From assembly GCA_965277355.1 (NCBI GenBank), contig CBDICN010000002.1, forward strand, positions 186,001-250,000: 64,000 bases of DNA, written 5' to 3'. Positions 29,807 to 37,903 of this stretch are shown here, piece by piece. The notes under the pieces were generated by a model that saw only the letters and a list, made by a program, of their open reading frames with translations, was not told the DNA's origin and did not search any database. A program made the translations under genes and the position numbers. The first letter of the stretch is position 1, and each line of letters starts with the position of its first letter. This DNA comes from RH-AL1 sp965277355. GTDB lineage: Bacteria; Pseudomonadota; Alphaproteobacteria; Rhizobiales; Beijerinckiaceae.

Positions 29807-29964
29807 TGCCCGTCGGGACGGTGGCGCGCCTCCCGAGAACGCGTTCGACCTGGCGGCGAAGCCCGGCTACGGCGCGGGCTGAACGGCGGGGGTGGCGGGA
29901 CTGGCGCGGCTGACGACGGTGCGCTCGGAGACCGAGCACGACCCGATACGTCCATAAGGCCGCC

Positions 29965-30843
29965 TTAAGCGCGCTTGAGCACCGCCAAGCATCGGCCCTG
30001 GACGGCGGTCGGCGGCGCAACCGTCATGCCGAGCGCCTCCGCCTCCTCACCGATGGCTTGCGCAAGCAGGCGCGCGCGCTTGGCCCAGATGTCGCGCTCG
30101 CCCAAGCCGGCCGCGATGCGAGCCTGCGCCTCGGCCAGCGCGATGCGGGCATCGTCCAACTCCTCGCGCAGCTCGGTCGTGCGTCGCCGCTCGCTCGCCA
30201 GCGCGCCCTTCAAAACCGTCAGCGCGCAAGCATCGCCAATTTCTTGAGCGACGGGCATCACCGCCGCGGCGTCAATCGCCGGCTCGGCCTTCAAAGGGAT
30301 AGTCCCCGCAACAAGATCCGCGAGCTCGGCCCTGACCTGTTCGACGTCCAGAGGCAGGGAGCTCGGCGCGTGGACTGCCTTTTCGCTCGGCACCGGCGAC
30401 GTGAAACGCGGCAGGCCTTCCTCCTCGATGACGAGCTGATGGAGCATGGTGAAGACGGCGTCGCCATCGAGGCGGGAAACATCGAAGCCGCTGCGCTCGG
30501 CGAGGTCGCTCCACATCGCCTGACCTTCGCGCGAGTGGCCGACGAACGCCATCGACCATGTCGGGAAGCCGCGATCGTCGACCGGGCCGCACTGCAGCAC
30601 CGTCACGTCGCCGTGCCGAGAATCCTGCTGGATGCGTTCGAAGGTGTCTTCGACGTTGCGCCGGGGGCCTTCGAGCACCTGCGCGAACGCGCCCTTGTTG
30701 AACAACAGCGCGCCTGTGACGTCGACCTTGACGTTGTTGCGCTGCGAGGCTTCGAGGATCTGCAGGACGGCCGACGCGATATCGCTGTCGCTGCCCTGCA
30801 GCAGGTTCTTGCTGGCGTATACGAGGCGGTAAAGATTGCTCAT
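29965..30843 (-). CDS. BLUF-domain blue-light photoreceptor with a C-terminal helical region
   Basis: A 292-residue protein. Residues 3-100 form a BLUF (FAD-binding) domain. The photochemically key residues are all present by alignment to AppA: Tyr9 (RLVYAS), Asn37 (NNVKVDVTGALLF), Gln55 (FAQVLEGP), Trp96 and Met98 (TWSMAF). Residues about 165-292 are Ala/Glu/Arg-rich, heptad-like helix (RRRTTELREELDDARIALAE) with no enzyme signature. It should be a light switch that acts by protein contact. It lies 32 bp downstream of the GGDEF-EAL gene on the same strand, implying co-expression and a shared c-di-GMP pathway. Blue-light partner control is inferred, not shown. Confidence 0.93.
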   Translation of the reverse strand: MSNLYRLVYASKNLLQGSDSDIASAVLQILEASQRNNVKVDVTGALLFNKGAFAQVLEGPRRNVEDTFERIQQDSRHGDVTVLQCGPVDDRGFPTWSMAFVGHSREGQAMWSDLAERSGFDVSRLDGDAVFTMLHQLVIEEEGLPRFTSPVPSEKAVHAPSSLPLDVEQVRAELADLVAGTIPLKAEPAIDAAAVMPVAQEIGDACALTVLKGALASERRRTTELREELDDARIALAEAQARIAAGLGERDIWAKRARLLAQAIGEEAEALGMTVAPPTAVQGRCLAVLKRA

Positions 30844-30875
30844 GACGTGAGTCCGTAAGGTTGTTCGGGTTCCAG

Positions 30876-32603
30876 TCAGCCGGAGGGAAAAGTCTCGAAA
30901 AGCTTCAATAAATCGACGGAGGGCAGCGGCTTGCTGATGAGGTAGCCCTGCACGTCCGTGCAGCCCTCGGCGCGGATGCGCTCCATCTGCTCGGCGGTCT
31001 CGACGCCCTCCGCGACCGTGGTCATGCCGAGGCTTTTGCCCAGGCCGGAGATCGCGCGGATGATGGCATCGCCATCCGGCTTACGTGCCATGTCGCGCAC
31101 GAAGGAGCGGTCGATCTTGATCTTGTCGAACGGGAACGAGCGGAGATAACTCAGCGACGAGTAACCGGTGCCGAAGTCGTCCATCGAGACCCGCACGCCG
31201 AGGTCGCGCAGATGATGCAGCGTCGCCAGCGTGCGCTGGTTCTCCCTCAGCAGGACGCCTTCGGTGATCTCGACCTCGAGCCGGCGAGCCGGCAGGCCCG
31301 AAGAGGCGAGCGCCGACACGATCGTCTCGGCCAAACGATCGCTCTTGAACTGGATAGGCGAGACGTTGACCGCGACCGTCAGCGGGAGGGGCCAGTTCAC
31401 GGCGTCGCGGCATGCCTGGCGGATGACCCATTCGCCGATCGGCACGATCAGCCCGAGCTCTTCGGCGAGCGGGATGAAGTCGGCCGGCGGGATCGCGCCG
31501 CGCTGCGGGTGCAGCCAGCGGATCAGCGCCTCGCAGCCGACGAGCTGGTTGTTCTCGAGATTGAGTTGCGGCTGGTAGTAGAGCTGGAACTCGCGCCGGG
31601 CGAGGGCCTGGCGCATGTCGATTTCAGTCTGCCGCCGCGCCGCCATCCTCGCGTCCATGGCGGGCTCGAAGAAGCGGAACGTGCCGCGCCCGTCGACCTT
31701 CGCCCGGTAGAGAGCGAGATCCGCGCATTTCAGCAGGCGCTCTGCGTCGGTTCCGTCGCTCGGCGCGAGCGCGATGCCGACGCATGCCCCGATGTTGAGA
31801 AGCTGGCCTTCGGCGACATAGGTCCGTCCGACAAGGTCGACGATCCGGCGGGCGAGCGTCTCGGCGCTGAGCGCGACGCCCGTCGCCGTCTGGAGGATGA
31901 CGAATTCATCGCCGCCGATGCGCGCCACCGTATCCGTCGGGCGCACCGTCGTGCGCAGGCGATCGGCCACTTTCTCGAGAAGAACGTCGCCCATCGCATG
32001 CCCGAGCATGTCGTTGATCGGCTTGAAGCGATCGAGATCGATCAGCATTACCGCGCACCCTTCGCCAGTGCGCGCGTGACGGCTCAGCGCCTCGTCGAGC
32101 CGCTCGCGCAGCATGAGCCGGTTCGGCAGCTTGGTCAGCGGATCGAGCCGGGCCATTTCGGCGGCGGCGATCTCGGAGGCCCGACGCAAGCTGACGTCCT
32201 CCAGCGTCACCACCCAGCCGCCCTTGGGGACCGGATGTAGCTCGACCTGTACGGTTCGCTGATCGAAGGTGACCTCGAAGGACAGCGATCGGCCAACTCT
32301 TCGCGCGGCACGGAGCTCTCCGGCGATCTCCATCGGGGAAAGCGCGCCGGTGGCGTGCAGCATGCCCATCAGGTCCTTGAGCGAGGATAAACCGTCGAAG
32401 CTGGGGTTGTAGGCGCTTAAAAGATGATGGGCCTGGGGCGTGCAGGCCGCGATGCGTCCTTCGGCATCGAGGAAGAGCAGACCCTGCCTAACCGCCCCGA
32501 TATAGCGGAGAAGGTCGGCATGCTTCCAAGGCGCATCGATCGCGCGAGGCACGCTTTCGCGCTTCGGCGCCGTGACGGTGGCGAGATGCAAGCTTGACGG
32601 CAT
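30876..32603 (-). CDS. PAS-GGDEF-EAL bifunctional c-di-GMP enzyme
   Basis: A 575-residue protein that may make and break cyclic di-GMP. A PAS-like sensor spans about 35-140 (LRYIGAVRQGLLFLDAEGRI). The diguanylate cyclase domain has intact GGDEF (230-234) and the inhibitory RxxD site (R221-D224). The phosphodiesterase domain keeps E358 (EAL), N413, E445, D475/D476 (DDFGTGYSSLSYL), K496, E532 (EGVET) and Q552. Both activities therefore look possible. No membrane segment, so it is cytoplasmic. It is the first gene of a two-gene unit with the BLUF photoreceptor. AGGAACCGG precedes the start. Confidence 0.95.
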   Translation of the reverse strand: MPSSLHLATVTAPKRESVPRAIDAPWKHADLLRYIGAVRQGLLFLDAEGRIAACTPQAHHLLSAYNPSFDGLSSLKDLMGMLHATGALSPMEIAGELRAARRVGRSLSFEVTFDQRTVQVELHPVPKGGWVVTLEDVSLRRASEIAAAEMARLDPLTKLPNRLMLRERLDEALSRHARTGEGCAVMLIDLDRFKPINDMLGHAMGDVLLEKVADRLRTTVRPTDTVARIGGDEFVILQTATGVALSAETLARRIVDLVGRTYVAEGQLLNIGACVGIALAPSDGTDAERLLKCADLALYRAKVDGRGTFRFFEPAMDARMAARRQTEIDMRQALARREFQLYYQPQLNLENNQLVGCEALIRWLHPQRGAIPPADFIPLAEELGLIVPIGEWVIRQACRDAVNWPLPLTVAVNVSPIQFKSDRLAETIVSALASSGLPARRLEVEITEGVLLRENQRTLATLHHLRDLGVRVSMDDFGTGYSSLSYLRSFPFDKIKIDRSFVRDMARKPDGDAIIRAISGLGKSLGMTTVAEGVETAEQMERIRAEGCTDVQGYLISKPLPSVDLLKLFETFPSG

Positions 32604-32956
32604 AGCTCGCCGGTTCCTGACGTCGAAAGGGATGTTCGGAGCGTCGCTCCCGAATTAGTTTGCCCATGGAAGTCTGAAAGCTTTATTGCGACAGCCGAGC
32701 CACGTTTCGTCAGGGTTCCCCTGCTGTCGCGCCGATCGATCAGCCGCGTTGGGCAAGCTCGACGGTCTGGTTGGAAACCAACGATCTGCAAGGCCGATGA
32801 ATGTCGCGGCAGAGAGATGTCTGCCGCGGTTCGGCCACGACGGTCGTCCGAGTCAATTCGAGAGCCGTCGGCCTGGATCAAGACGCCCGAAGCTTCGCGG
32901 ACCGCGCGAGCCGCAATCGTAAACTGTTCGCGAGCGGCACGTGTCGCGGATGACGC
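32604..32956. other. Intergenic region upstream of the c-di-GMP/BLUF unit
   Basis: About 350 bp between the GGDEF-EAL start codon and the 3' end of the polysaccharide deacetylase gene. It should contain the promoter of the light-signalling pair. No promoter box, terminator or gene was convincing. Confidence 0.4.
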
Positions 32957-34018
32957 CTAAGGGCGTCCTTGATCAAGCGCATCGTTTCCTCCCGAAGGCG
33001 CACGAGCGGCGGCGTCGAGGTGGTGCGAACCTTGTTCGATCGGCGTTCGGAGGTGGGCGATAATCTTGACCGTCTCGGGCGTGCTCTTCGACGGCGCCGT
33101 CAGCGGCGGCGACGGCGCGCTTTCCTGGTAGACGAGATGCACTACGCGGTAGCCCTTTGCCTTCAGCTCCGCCAGCAGCTCTGGCAGCATCTTGGCGGTG
33201 GAGCGGCGGGTGTCGTGAAAAAGGATGATGCCATTGTGGTGCGGGCGCTTCTCCAGGGCCGCCATGACCCGCTCCCGCTCGCTCTGCGGCGTCATCATCA
33301 GCCAGTCGGCAGCCCAAAGATCCGAGCCGAAGACGGCGATGCCCCGCCGATCCAGGTCGCCCAGCAAGGCCGGCGTGTCGGCGAAGCCGGGGAAGCGGAA
33401 GAACGGCACGTGCGGATGGCGCGGCGTCGCGGCGGCGCCGTAGATCGCCGTCTCATCGGCAGCGATACCGTTCTCGATGTCTTGCACCGCGGACGCTTCG
33501 TCGAACCCGCGCAGGGTGAAGCTCGGATGAGTATTCGAATGGTGGCCGACGCTATGGCCCTCGTCGCGCTCGCGGCGCGCCAGCCTGGGAAAAGTTTGAG
33601 TTTGGCGTCCGACCAGGAAGAAGGTCGCGTGGACGCAAGCGTCCTTCAGAGCCTGCAAGATCCTCGGCGTGGTCTCGGGCAGGGGACCGTCGTCGAACGT
33701 CAGCACGACCTCGCGATCGCCGAGCGCGATCGTGCGAGAATAGCTTTGCATCCCCACGTGGAGCGGTTGCCCGACGGCGGGGTCGATCTTCAGATCGCGT
33801 TCGGGTAGGCAGCCGCTTTTTTCGGCGGAGGGCGGCTCGGCGGCCGTCTTCGCGAACTCGGCGGCCGTCTTCGCGGGCTTGGCGACGGCCCTCGCCGCTG
33901 GAGACTCCTGGCGGTGGTCAGAGTCGTCCAGCTTACGGGGCACCGGCCGCATGTCTTGCGCCCATGCCGCGGAAGACGCCAGTACTGCGGCGAAGGCGAT
34001 CACGGCTGCTGGTCGCAT
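32957..34018 (-). CDS. Secreted polysaccharide deacetylase (NodB/CE4 family)
   Basis: A 353-residue exported protein with a signal peptide (MRPAAVIAFAAVLASSAAWA) and a charged Ala/Lys spacer. The CE4 domain begins VVLTFDDGPLPETTPRIL (motif 1, the metal-binding Asp pair), then SVGHHSNTHPSF (motif 2, H-x3-H) and FFRFPGF (motif 3, Arg). GIILFHDTRRSTAKML supplies the last catalytic His. Members remove acetyl groups from peptidoglycan, chitin or exopolysaccharide. The ATG at 34018 follows GGGAGGGG; the open frame upstream to 34363 is not used. A secretion-linked wall or polysaccharide role is inferred. Confidence 0.88.
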   Translation of the reverse strand: MRPAAVIAFAAVLASSAAWAQDMRPVPRKLDDSDHRQESPAARAVAKPAKTAAEFAKTAAEPPSAEKSGCLPERDLKIDPAVGQPLHVGMQSYSRTIALGDREVVLTFDDGPLPETTPRILQALKDACVHATFFLVGRQTQTFPRLARRERDEGHSVGHHSNTHPSFTLRGFDEASAVQDIENGIAADETAIYGAAATPRHPHVPFFRFPGFADTPALLGDLDRRGIAVFGSDLWAADWLMMTPQSERERVMAALEKRPHHNGIILFHDTRRSTAKMLPELLAELKAKGYRVVHLVYQESAPSPPLTAPSKSTPETVKIIAHLRTPIEQGSHHLDAAARAPSGGNDALDQGRP

Positions 34019-34227
34019 GGGCACCCCTCCCGGCGTGACAATGAACTCGCAGGAAACGCCTGCGTTGCGTGAAGGATCGCCAGCGAGCTTGGCGGCCTCT
34101 CGCGTCGGTCGCCGGATGTGGAACAGGGGCAGGGCCAATCGCGCGCAGGCGGAAACCTTCTCGTGTTGGGCTAGCGCGGCTAAGGTGAGCGGAAGCCGGC
34201 TGGGCGGCATGAGCGGAACACCGAGAG

Positions 34228-35319
34228 ATGAGATGGGGAGCTCTGATGCTGCTCGCGACGGCGTTCGGCGTGCTGCCAGCCCACGCGCAGGACGCCATGG
34301 CGCCCGCGCAGGGTCCGTCGTCTGACGAGGCATCGATGACGAGCGAATGCCCCGGCGGGGCACAGGGCGTCGCGCCGGCCGAGACGGCGGCTTCGCCCAC
34401 GAAGCGCGCCGGGCACGGACGTGCTGAAAAGGACGCGCCCGGCCCCGTCGACTTCCACGCCTCGCCCTTCCCGGTCGATCCCGCGAGCAGAATCCCCGGC
34501 TCGGGCGAGTGCTTCTTCTCGCGCGACGACGGCGGCCTGTTCCACGTGTCGCCGCGCGGCGGCAAGCTCTATCAGACTCCGACCTATGCGGATCGGCGGT
34601 CGCTGGTCGTGGTGCCCGCGCGTTTCGACCCGGCGAAGCCGGCAGCGCTCGTCGTGTTCTTCCACGGCAATCTCGCGACGCTCGCGCGCGACGTGGTGCG
34701 ACGGCAGAAGGTCGTCGAACAGTTCCTTCGCTCGGGGCTCAACGCCGTGCTGGTGGCGCCGCAACTCGCGGTGGACGCGCTCGATTCCAGTCCCGGCCGT
34801 TTCTACCAGGCGGGGTTTCTCGACCAATATCTCGCCGAGGCCGCGTCCCACGCGGCGGAGCGCACGGAAGGACGGGTCTCGGCCGAGACGATGGACCGAT
34901 TGCCGGTGATCCTCGTCGCCTACAGCGGCGGCTATCTCGCCACCGCCTTCTCGCTGCCGATGCAGAGCCGGACCACGCGCCACATCGCCGGCGTCGTGTT
35001 GCTGGACGCGCTGTTCGGCGAGGAGCCGAAGTTCTCGGCCTGGATCGCCGCCTCGCACCGGAACGCCTTCTTCGTCAGCGCCTACTCGCCTTCCTCGGCC
35101 GCGCTCAACGCCACGCTCGCGGCCGACCTCGCGACGCGCGGCGTCGCGACCGCGCCCGATCTGCCGCCGGCTCTCGGCGACGGCGACGTCGTGCTGCTGT
35201 CGGCTCCATCGGCGGTGCACAACGATTTCGTCACCGCCGGCTGGACCCGCAATCCGCTGGAGGCGGTTCTGAAGCGGGTCGCGGCAGGACTCGGCCTGAC
35301 GCAGCAATCCCGCGACTGA
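34228..35319 (+). CDS. Secreted alpha/beta-hydrolase-like protein
   Basis: A 363-residue protein with a short signal peptide (MRWGALMLLATAFGVLPAHA) and a variable, disordered-looking N-terminal 70 residues. The hydrolase core shows VVFFHGNLATLARDV (oxyanion HG motif) and the nucleophile elbow VAYSGGYLA (S-x-G-G form), with a late SAPSAVHNDFV offering a His. Residues between (GLNAVLVAPQLAVDALDSS) fit the fold. It is probably a periplasmic esterase or peptidase-like enzyme of unknown substrate. It is divergent from the deacetylase, and the two may share control. Confidence 0.7.
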   Translation: MRWGALMLLATAFGVLPAHAQDAMAPAQGPSSDEASMTSECPGGAQGVAPAETAASPTKRAGHGRAEKDAPGPVDFHASPFPVDPASRIPGSGECFFSRDDGGLFHVSPRGGKLYQTPTYADRRSLVVVPARFDPAKPAALVVFFHGNLATLARDVVRRQKVVEQFLRSGLNAVLVAPQLAVDALDSSPGRFYQAGFLDQYLAEAASHAAERTEGRVSAETMDRLPVILVAYSGGYLATAFSLPMQSRTTRHIAGVVLLDALFGEEPKFSAWIAASHRNAFFVSAYSPSSAALNATLAADLATRGVATAPDLPPALGDGDVVLLSAPSAVHNDFVTAGWTRNPLEAVLKRVAAGLGLTQQSRD

Positions 35320-35328
35320 GGAGCCCCT

Positions 35329-36303
35329 TCAGATCGTCAGCACGGTCGAGCCCGTCGTCTCGCGGGCCTCGAGCGACCTGTGCACAGCCACCACCTCGGC
35401 GAGCGGCGCCGTCGCATGCAGCGGGATATGCACGATGCCCTTTGTCACCACCCGGATGAGATCGCGCGCCATCTTCTGCAAGTTCGCGGGGTCGGCGGTG
35501 AAGGTGGCGAGCGTCGGCCGCGTCACGATCAGCGAGCCTTTGCCGGCGAGGATGCCGAGATCGAACGGCTCGACCTTGCCGGACGCCGAGCCGAAGCTGG
35601 CCAGAAGCCCGCGCGGACGCAGGCAGTCGAGCGAGCCCATGAAGGTCGTCTTGCCGACGCCGTCGTAGACGACGTCGCACAGCTTGCCCTTGGTGATCGT
35701 CTTCACGCGCTCGACGAAGTCCTCGTCGCGATAGAGGATCACGTGCTTGGCGCCGGCCTTCTTGGCGAGCGCGGCCTTTTGCGGCGTCCCGGCCGTGCCG
35801 ATCACGTGGGCGCGCAGCGCCCTGCCCCACTGGCACAGGATGAGGCCGACGCCGCCGGCGGCGGCATGGACGAGAATGGTGTGGCCTTCCTCGACCTTGA
35901 AGACCTGGCGCAGGAGGTACTGCGCGGTGAGACCCTTCAGCATCATCGCGGCCGCCGTCTCGTAGCTGATCGACTTCGGCAGCCGGACGAGCCGGTCGGC
36001 CGGGACGAGCACCTCCTCCGCGTAGCAGTTCAGGGAACCGACGAAGGCGACGCGATCGCCCTCCTTCAGGTCCTTGACGCCCTTGCCCAGCGCGGCGACC
36101 GCGCCGGCCGCCTCGCTGCCGGGCACGAAGGGCATCGTCGGCGGCTTGTAGGCACCGGTGCGGAAATAGGTGTCGATGTAGTTGACGCCGGCGGCATGGA
36201 CGCGCACGAGCACCTCGCCCTTGCCGGGCGGCGGCAGCTCGATGTCCTCGATCGTCATGACCTCCGGTCCGCCGAACTCGTGGACCCTCACCGCCTTGCT
36301 CAT
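35329..36303 (-). CDS. qor: Quinone oxidoreductase (zeta-crystallin type), coupled to fabZ
   Basis: A 324-residue zinc-independent medium-chain dehydrogenase. It has the QOR N-terminus (VLVRVHAAGVNYIDTYFRTG), LPKSISYETAAAMMLKGLTA, and the NADPH site HAAAGGVGLILCQWGRALRA. It would reduce quinones with NADPH. Its ATG (36303) overlaps the TGA of fabZ as ATGA, so it is translated by coupling. This is an odd place for qor: in most proteobacteria lpxA follows fabZ here. Whether the coupling has metabolic meaning or only records a rearrangement is open. Confidence 0.93.
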   Translation of the reverse strand: MSKAVRVHEFGGPEVMTIEDIELPPPGKGEVLVRVHAAGVNYIDTYFRTGAYKPPTMPFVPGSEAAGAVAALGKGVKDLKEGDRVAFVGSLNCYAEEVLVPADRLVRLPKSISYETAAAMMLKGLTAQYLLRQVFKVEEGHTILVHAAAGGVGLILCQWGRALRAHVIGTAGTPQKAALAKKAGAKHVILYRDEDFVERVKTITKGKLCDVVYDGVGKTTFMGSLDCLRPRGLLASFGSASGKVEPFDLGILAGKGSLIVTRPTLATFTADPANLQKMARDLIRVVTKGIVHIPLHATAPLAEVVAVHRSLEARETTGSTVLTI

Positions 36304-36782
36304 GATGGCTCTCCCGCCGTCTCGCTCAGCATCGCCGAGAACTCCGCCTCGCACACGCAGCGGCCCTCGACGAGGGCCTTGGCCTTGAACCACCACATGG
36401 CCCGGCGCCGGTTGATGCGCTCGACGTGGAAGGCGACCTGGTCGCCCGGCACGACCGGCTTGCGGAACTTGGCCTTGTCGATCGTCATGAAATAGACCAG
36501 CGGCGGCGGCTTGCCGGCGCGCGAGAGCGAGTTCACGCAAAGCGCGCCGGCGGTCTGGGCCATCCCCTCGATCAGCAGGACGCCCGGCATCACCGGGCTT
36601 CCGGGAAAGTGGCCCTGGAAGTGCGGTTCGTTGAAGGTGACGTTCTTGATCCCGATGCACGACAGGTCGTCGTGCGCGTCGAGGATTCGATCGACCATCA
36701 GGAACGGATAACGGTGCGGCAGGCACTTCATGATCTCTTGAATGTCGAAGGACAGAGCCTCCGCTTTGACAACGCCGTCCAT
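36300..36782 (-). CDS. fabZ: (3R)-hydroxyacyl-ACP dehydratase FabZ
   Basis: A 160-residue hot-dog-fold enzyme that dehydrates beta-hydroxyacyl-ACP in type II fatty-acid synthesis. The catalytic His is in LPHRYPFLMVDRIL and the catalytic Glu in MPGVLLIEGMAQTAGAL, with FNEPHFQGHFPGSPVMPG between them. The ATG at 36782 is preferred because GGGAAGG sits five bases before it; an ATG at 36809 adds nine residues. In relatives fabZ lies between lpxD and lpxA, where it balances fatty-acid and lipid A supply. Here lpxD is truncated and lpxA is missing. Confidence 0.95.
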   Translation of the reverse strand: MDGVVKAEALSFDIQEIMKCLPHRYPFLMVDRILDAHDDLSCIGIKNVTFNEPHFQGHFPGSPVMPGVLLIEGMAQTAGALCVNSLSRAGKPPPLVYFMTIDKAKFRKPVVPGDQVAFHVERINRRRAMWWFKAKALVEGRCVCEAEFSAMLSETAGEPS

Positions 36783-36874
36783 CTCGACCTTCCCAAATGT
36801 GCGGCGCATTCCGCAGACCTGTGCCTAGTGGCGACGGCGCGGCGCGTCCAGCCGACGATCGCCTCACCTCGGCG

Positions 36875-37681
36875 TCATGATCCGGCGGGGAATGCGGCGT
36901 CGCGCGCGATGAGCGCGTCGCCCGTGATCGTCGCCAAGGCCGCGATGCGGCTGCCCTCGCCGAGCACGGTGTCCCTGAGGCCGCCGCGCGCGACGCTCGC
37001 GTTGGCGCCGATGCGGACGCCGTTCTGGATGATGACGCGGCCGAGACCGACCCGAGGACCGATGCCCGGAGCGTCTTCGACCGCCACGGCGGCCTGACCG
37101 ATCCGCGCGCCGCTGTCGACGACGACGCGATCGCCGATGAGGGCATGGCCGATGCTGACCTGCGCATCGATCGCGCAATCGCGTCCGATCCGGACGCCGG
37201 CGCCGATCGTCGTGTTGGCGCCGACCGTCGTCCCCGAGCCGATCTCGACGCGCGGCCCGACCACGACGCCAGGGTCGATCGTCACGCCGGCCTCGAGCCG
37301 CGCGTCGCGGTGGACGATCGCCGCCGGGTCGATGCCGCTGCGCTCGACGAGCGAAGCCGGTGCGACGGCATTGGGATGCAGCCTCGAGGCGACCTCGTGA
37401 AAGGCGCGTTCGGGATCCGCCGTCACCAGCGCCACGACATGCGACGGCAGCGCCCACGACAGCCGTTCCGAAACGAAGCAAGCGGCAGCGCGGGTCGCGG
37501 CGATCTCGTCGGGGTCCTCGCCCGCCAGCGTGATGTCGCCTGCCCCGGCCCGGTCGAGCGGCGCCGCTCCGGCGATGGGAAAGGCAGGATCGCAACCCTC
37601 CGGCAGCGCCGCCTCTCCGAGCGCGGCGACCGCGGCCAACGGCAAGGCTTCGCGGGCGTGGAAGAAGACGAGATCGTTCAT
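36875..37681 (-). CDS. lpxD: LpxD-like acyltransferase, truncated and lacking the catalytic histidine
   Basis: A 268-residue left-handed beta-helix protein, while functional LpxD has about 340-350 residues. The N-terminal uridine-binding-type domain and hexapeptide repeats (GVTIDPGVVVGPRVEIGSGT, VGANTTIGAGVRIG) are recognisable. In E. coli LpxD the segment after the DRGALDDT motif carries the catalytic IAHN; here it reads ARGGLRDT then IAALATITGDA, with no His, and the protein stops about 25 residues later. The C-terminal helices are absent, and the 92-bp gap before fabZ cannot encode them. The usual GGFGY-type motif is also lost. It occupies the lpxD position after bamA but probably cannot acylate UDP-GlcN derivatives. 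Confidence 0.8.
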   Translation of the reverse strand: MNDLVFFHAREALPLAAVAALGEAALPEGCDPAFPIAGAAPLDRAGAGDITLAGEDPDEIAATRAAACFVSERLSWALPSHVVALVTADPERAFHEVASRLHPNAVAPASLVERSGIDPAAIVHRDARLEAGVTIDPGVVVGPRVEIGSGTTVGANTTIGAGVRIGRDCAIDAQVSIGHALIGDRVVVDSGARIGQAAVAVEDAPGIGPRVGLGRVIIQNGVRIGANASVARGGLRDTVLGEGSRIAALATITGDALIARDAAFPAGS

Positions 37682-37766
37682 GGCGGGAACCGGACGGTCG
37701 TGAAGCGATCCCGTGTTCGCGGCAAGCGCGCGGCCTGTCAAGGTCGGGTGAAGATCGCCTCGCGCT

Positions 37767-37795
37767 GATCCTCCTCCGCAAAGCGGGGGAGGATC
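37767..37795. repeat. GC-rich hairpin, repeat family B (single hairpin)
   Basis: GATCCTCCTCCGC, then AAA, then GCGGGGGAGGATC forms a 13-bp stem with one G-T pair. It matches the first hairpin of the two family B elements near 55.0-55.2 kb. It lies between bamA and lpxD and lacks a T run, so it is more likely a dispersed repeat than a terminator. Confidence 0.6.
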
Positions 37796-37903
37796 GCTCC
37801 ACCCGATCGCCCTGCGGCTGGTTGCGACTGGGAGGGACCAGTTCGGCCACGAAGAACGAAGAGGCGTTGCGGCCTCCCCTGTTCCGATCGAGGTGTGCGG
37901 CGA

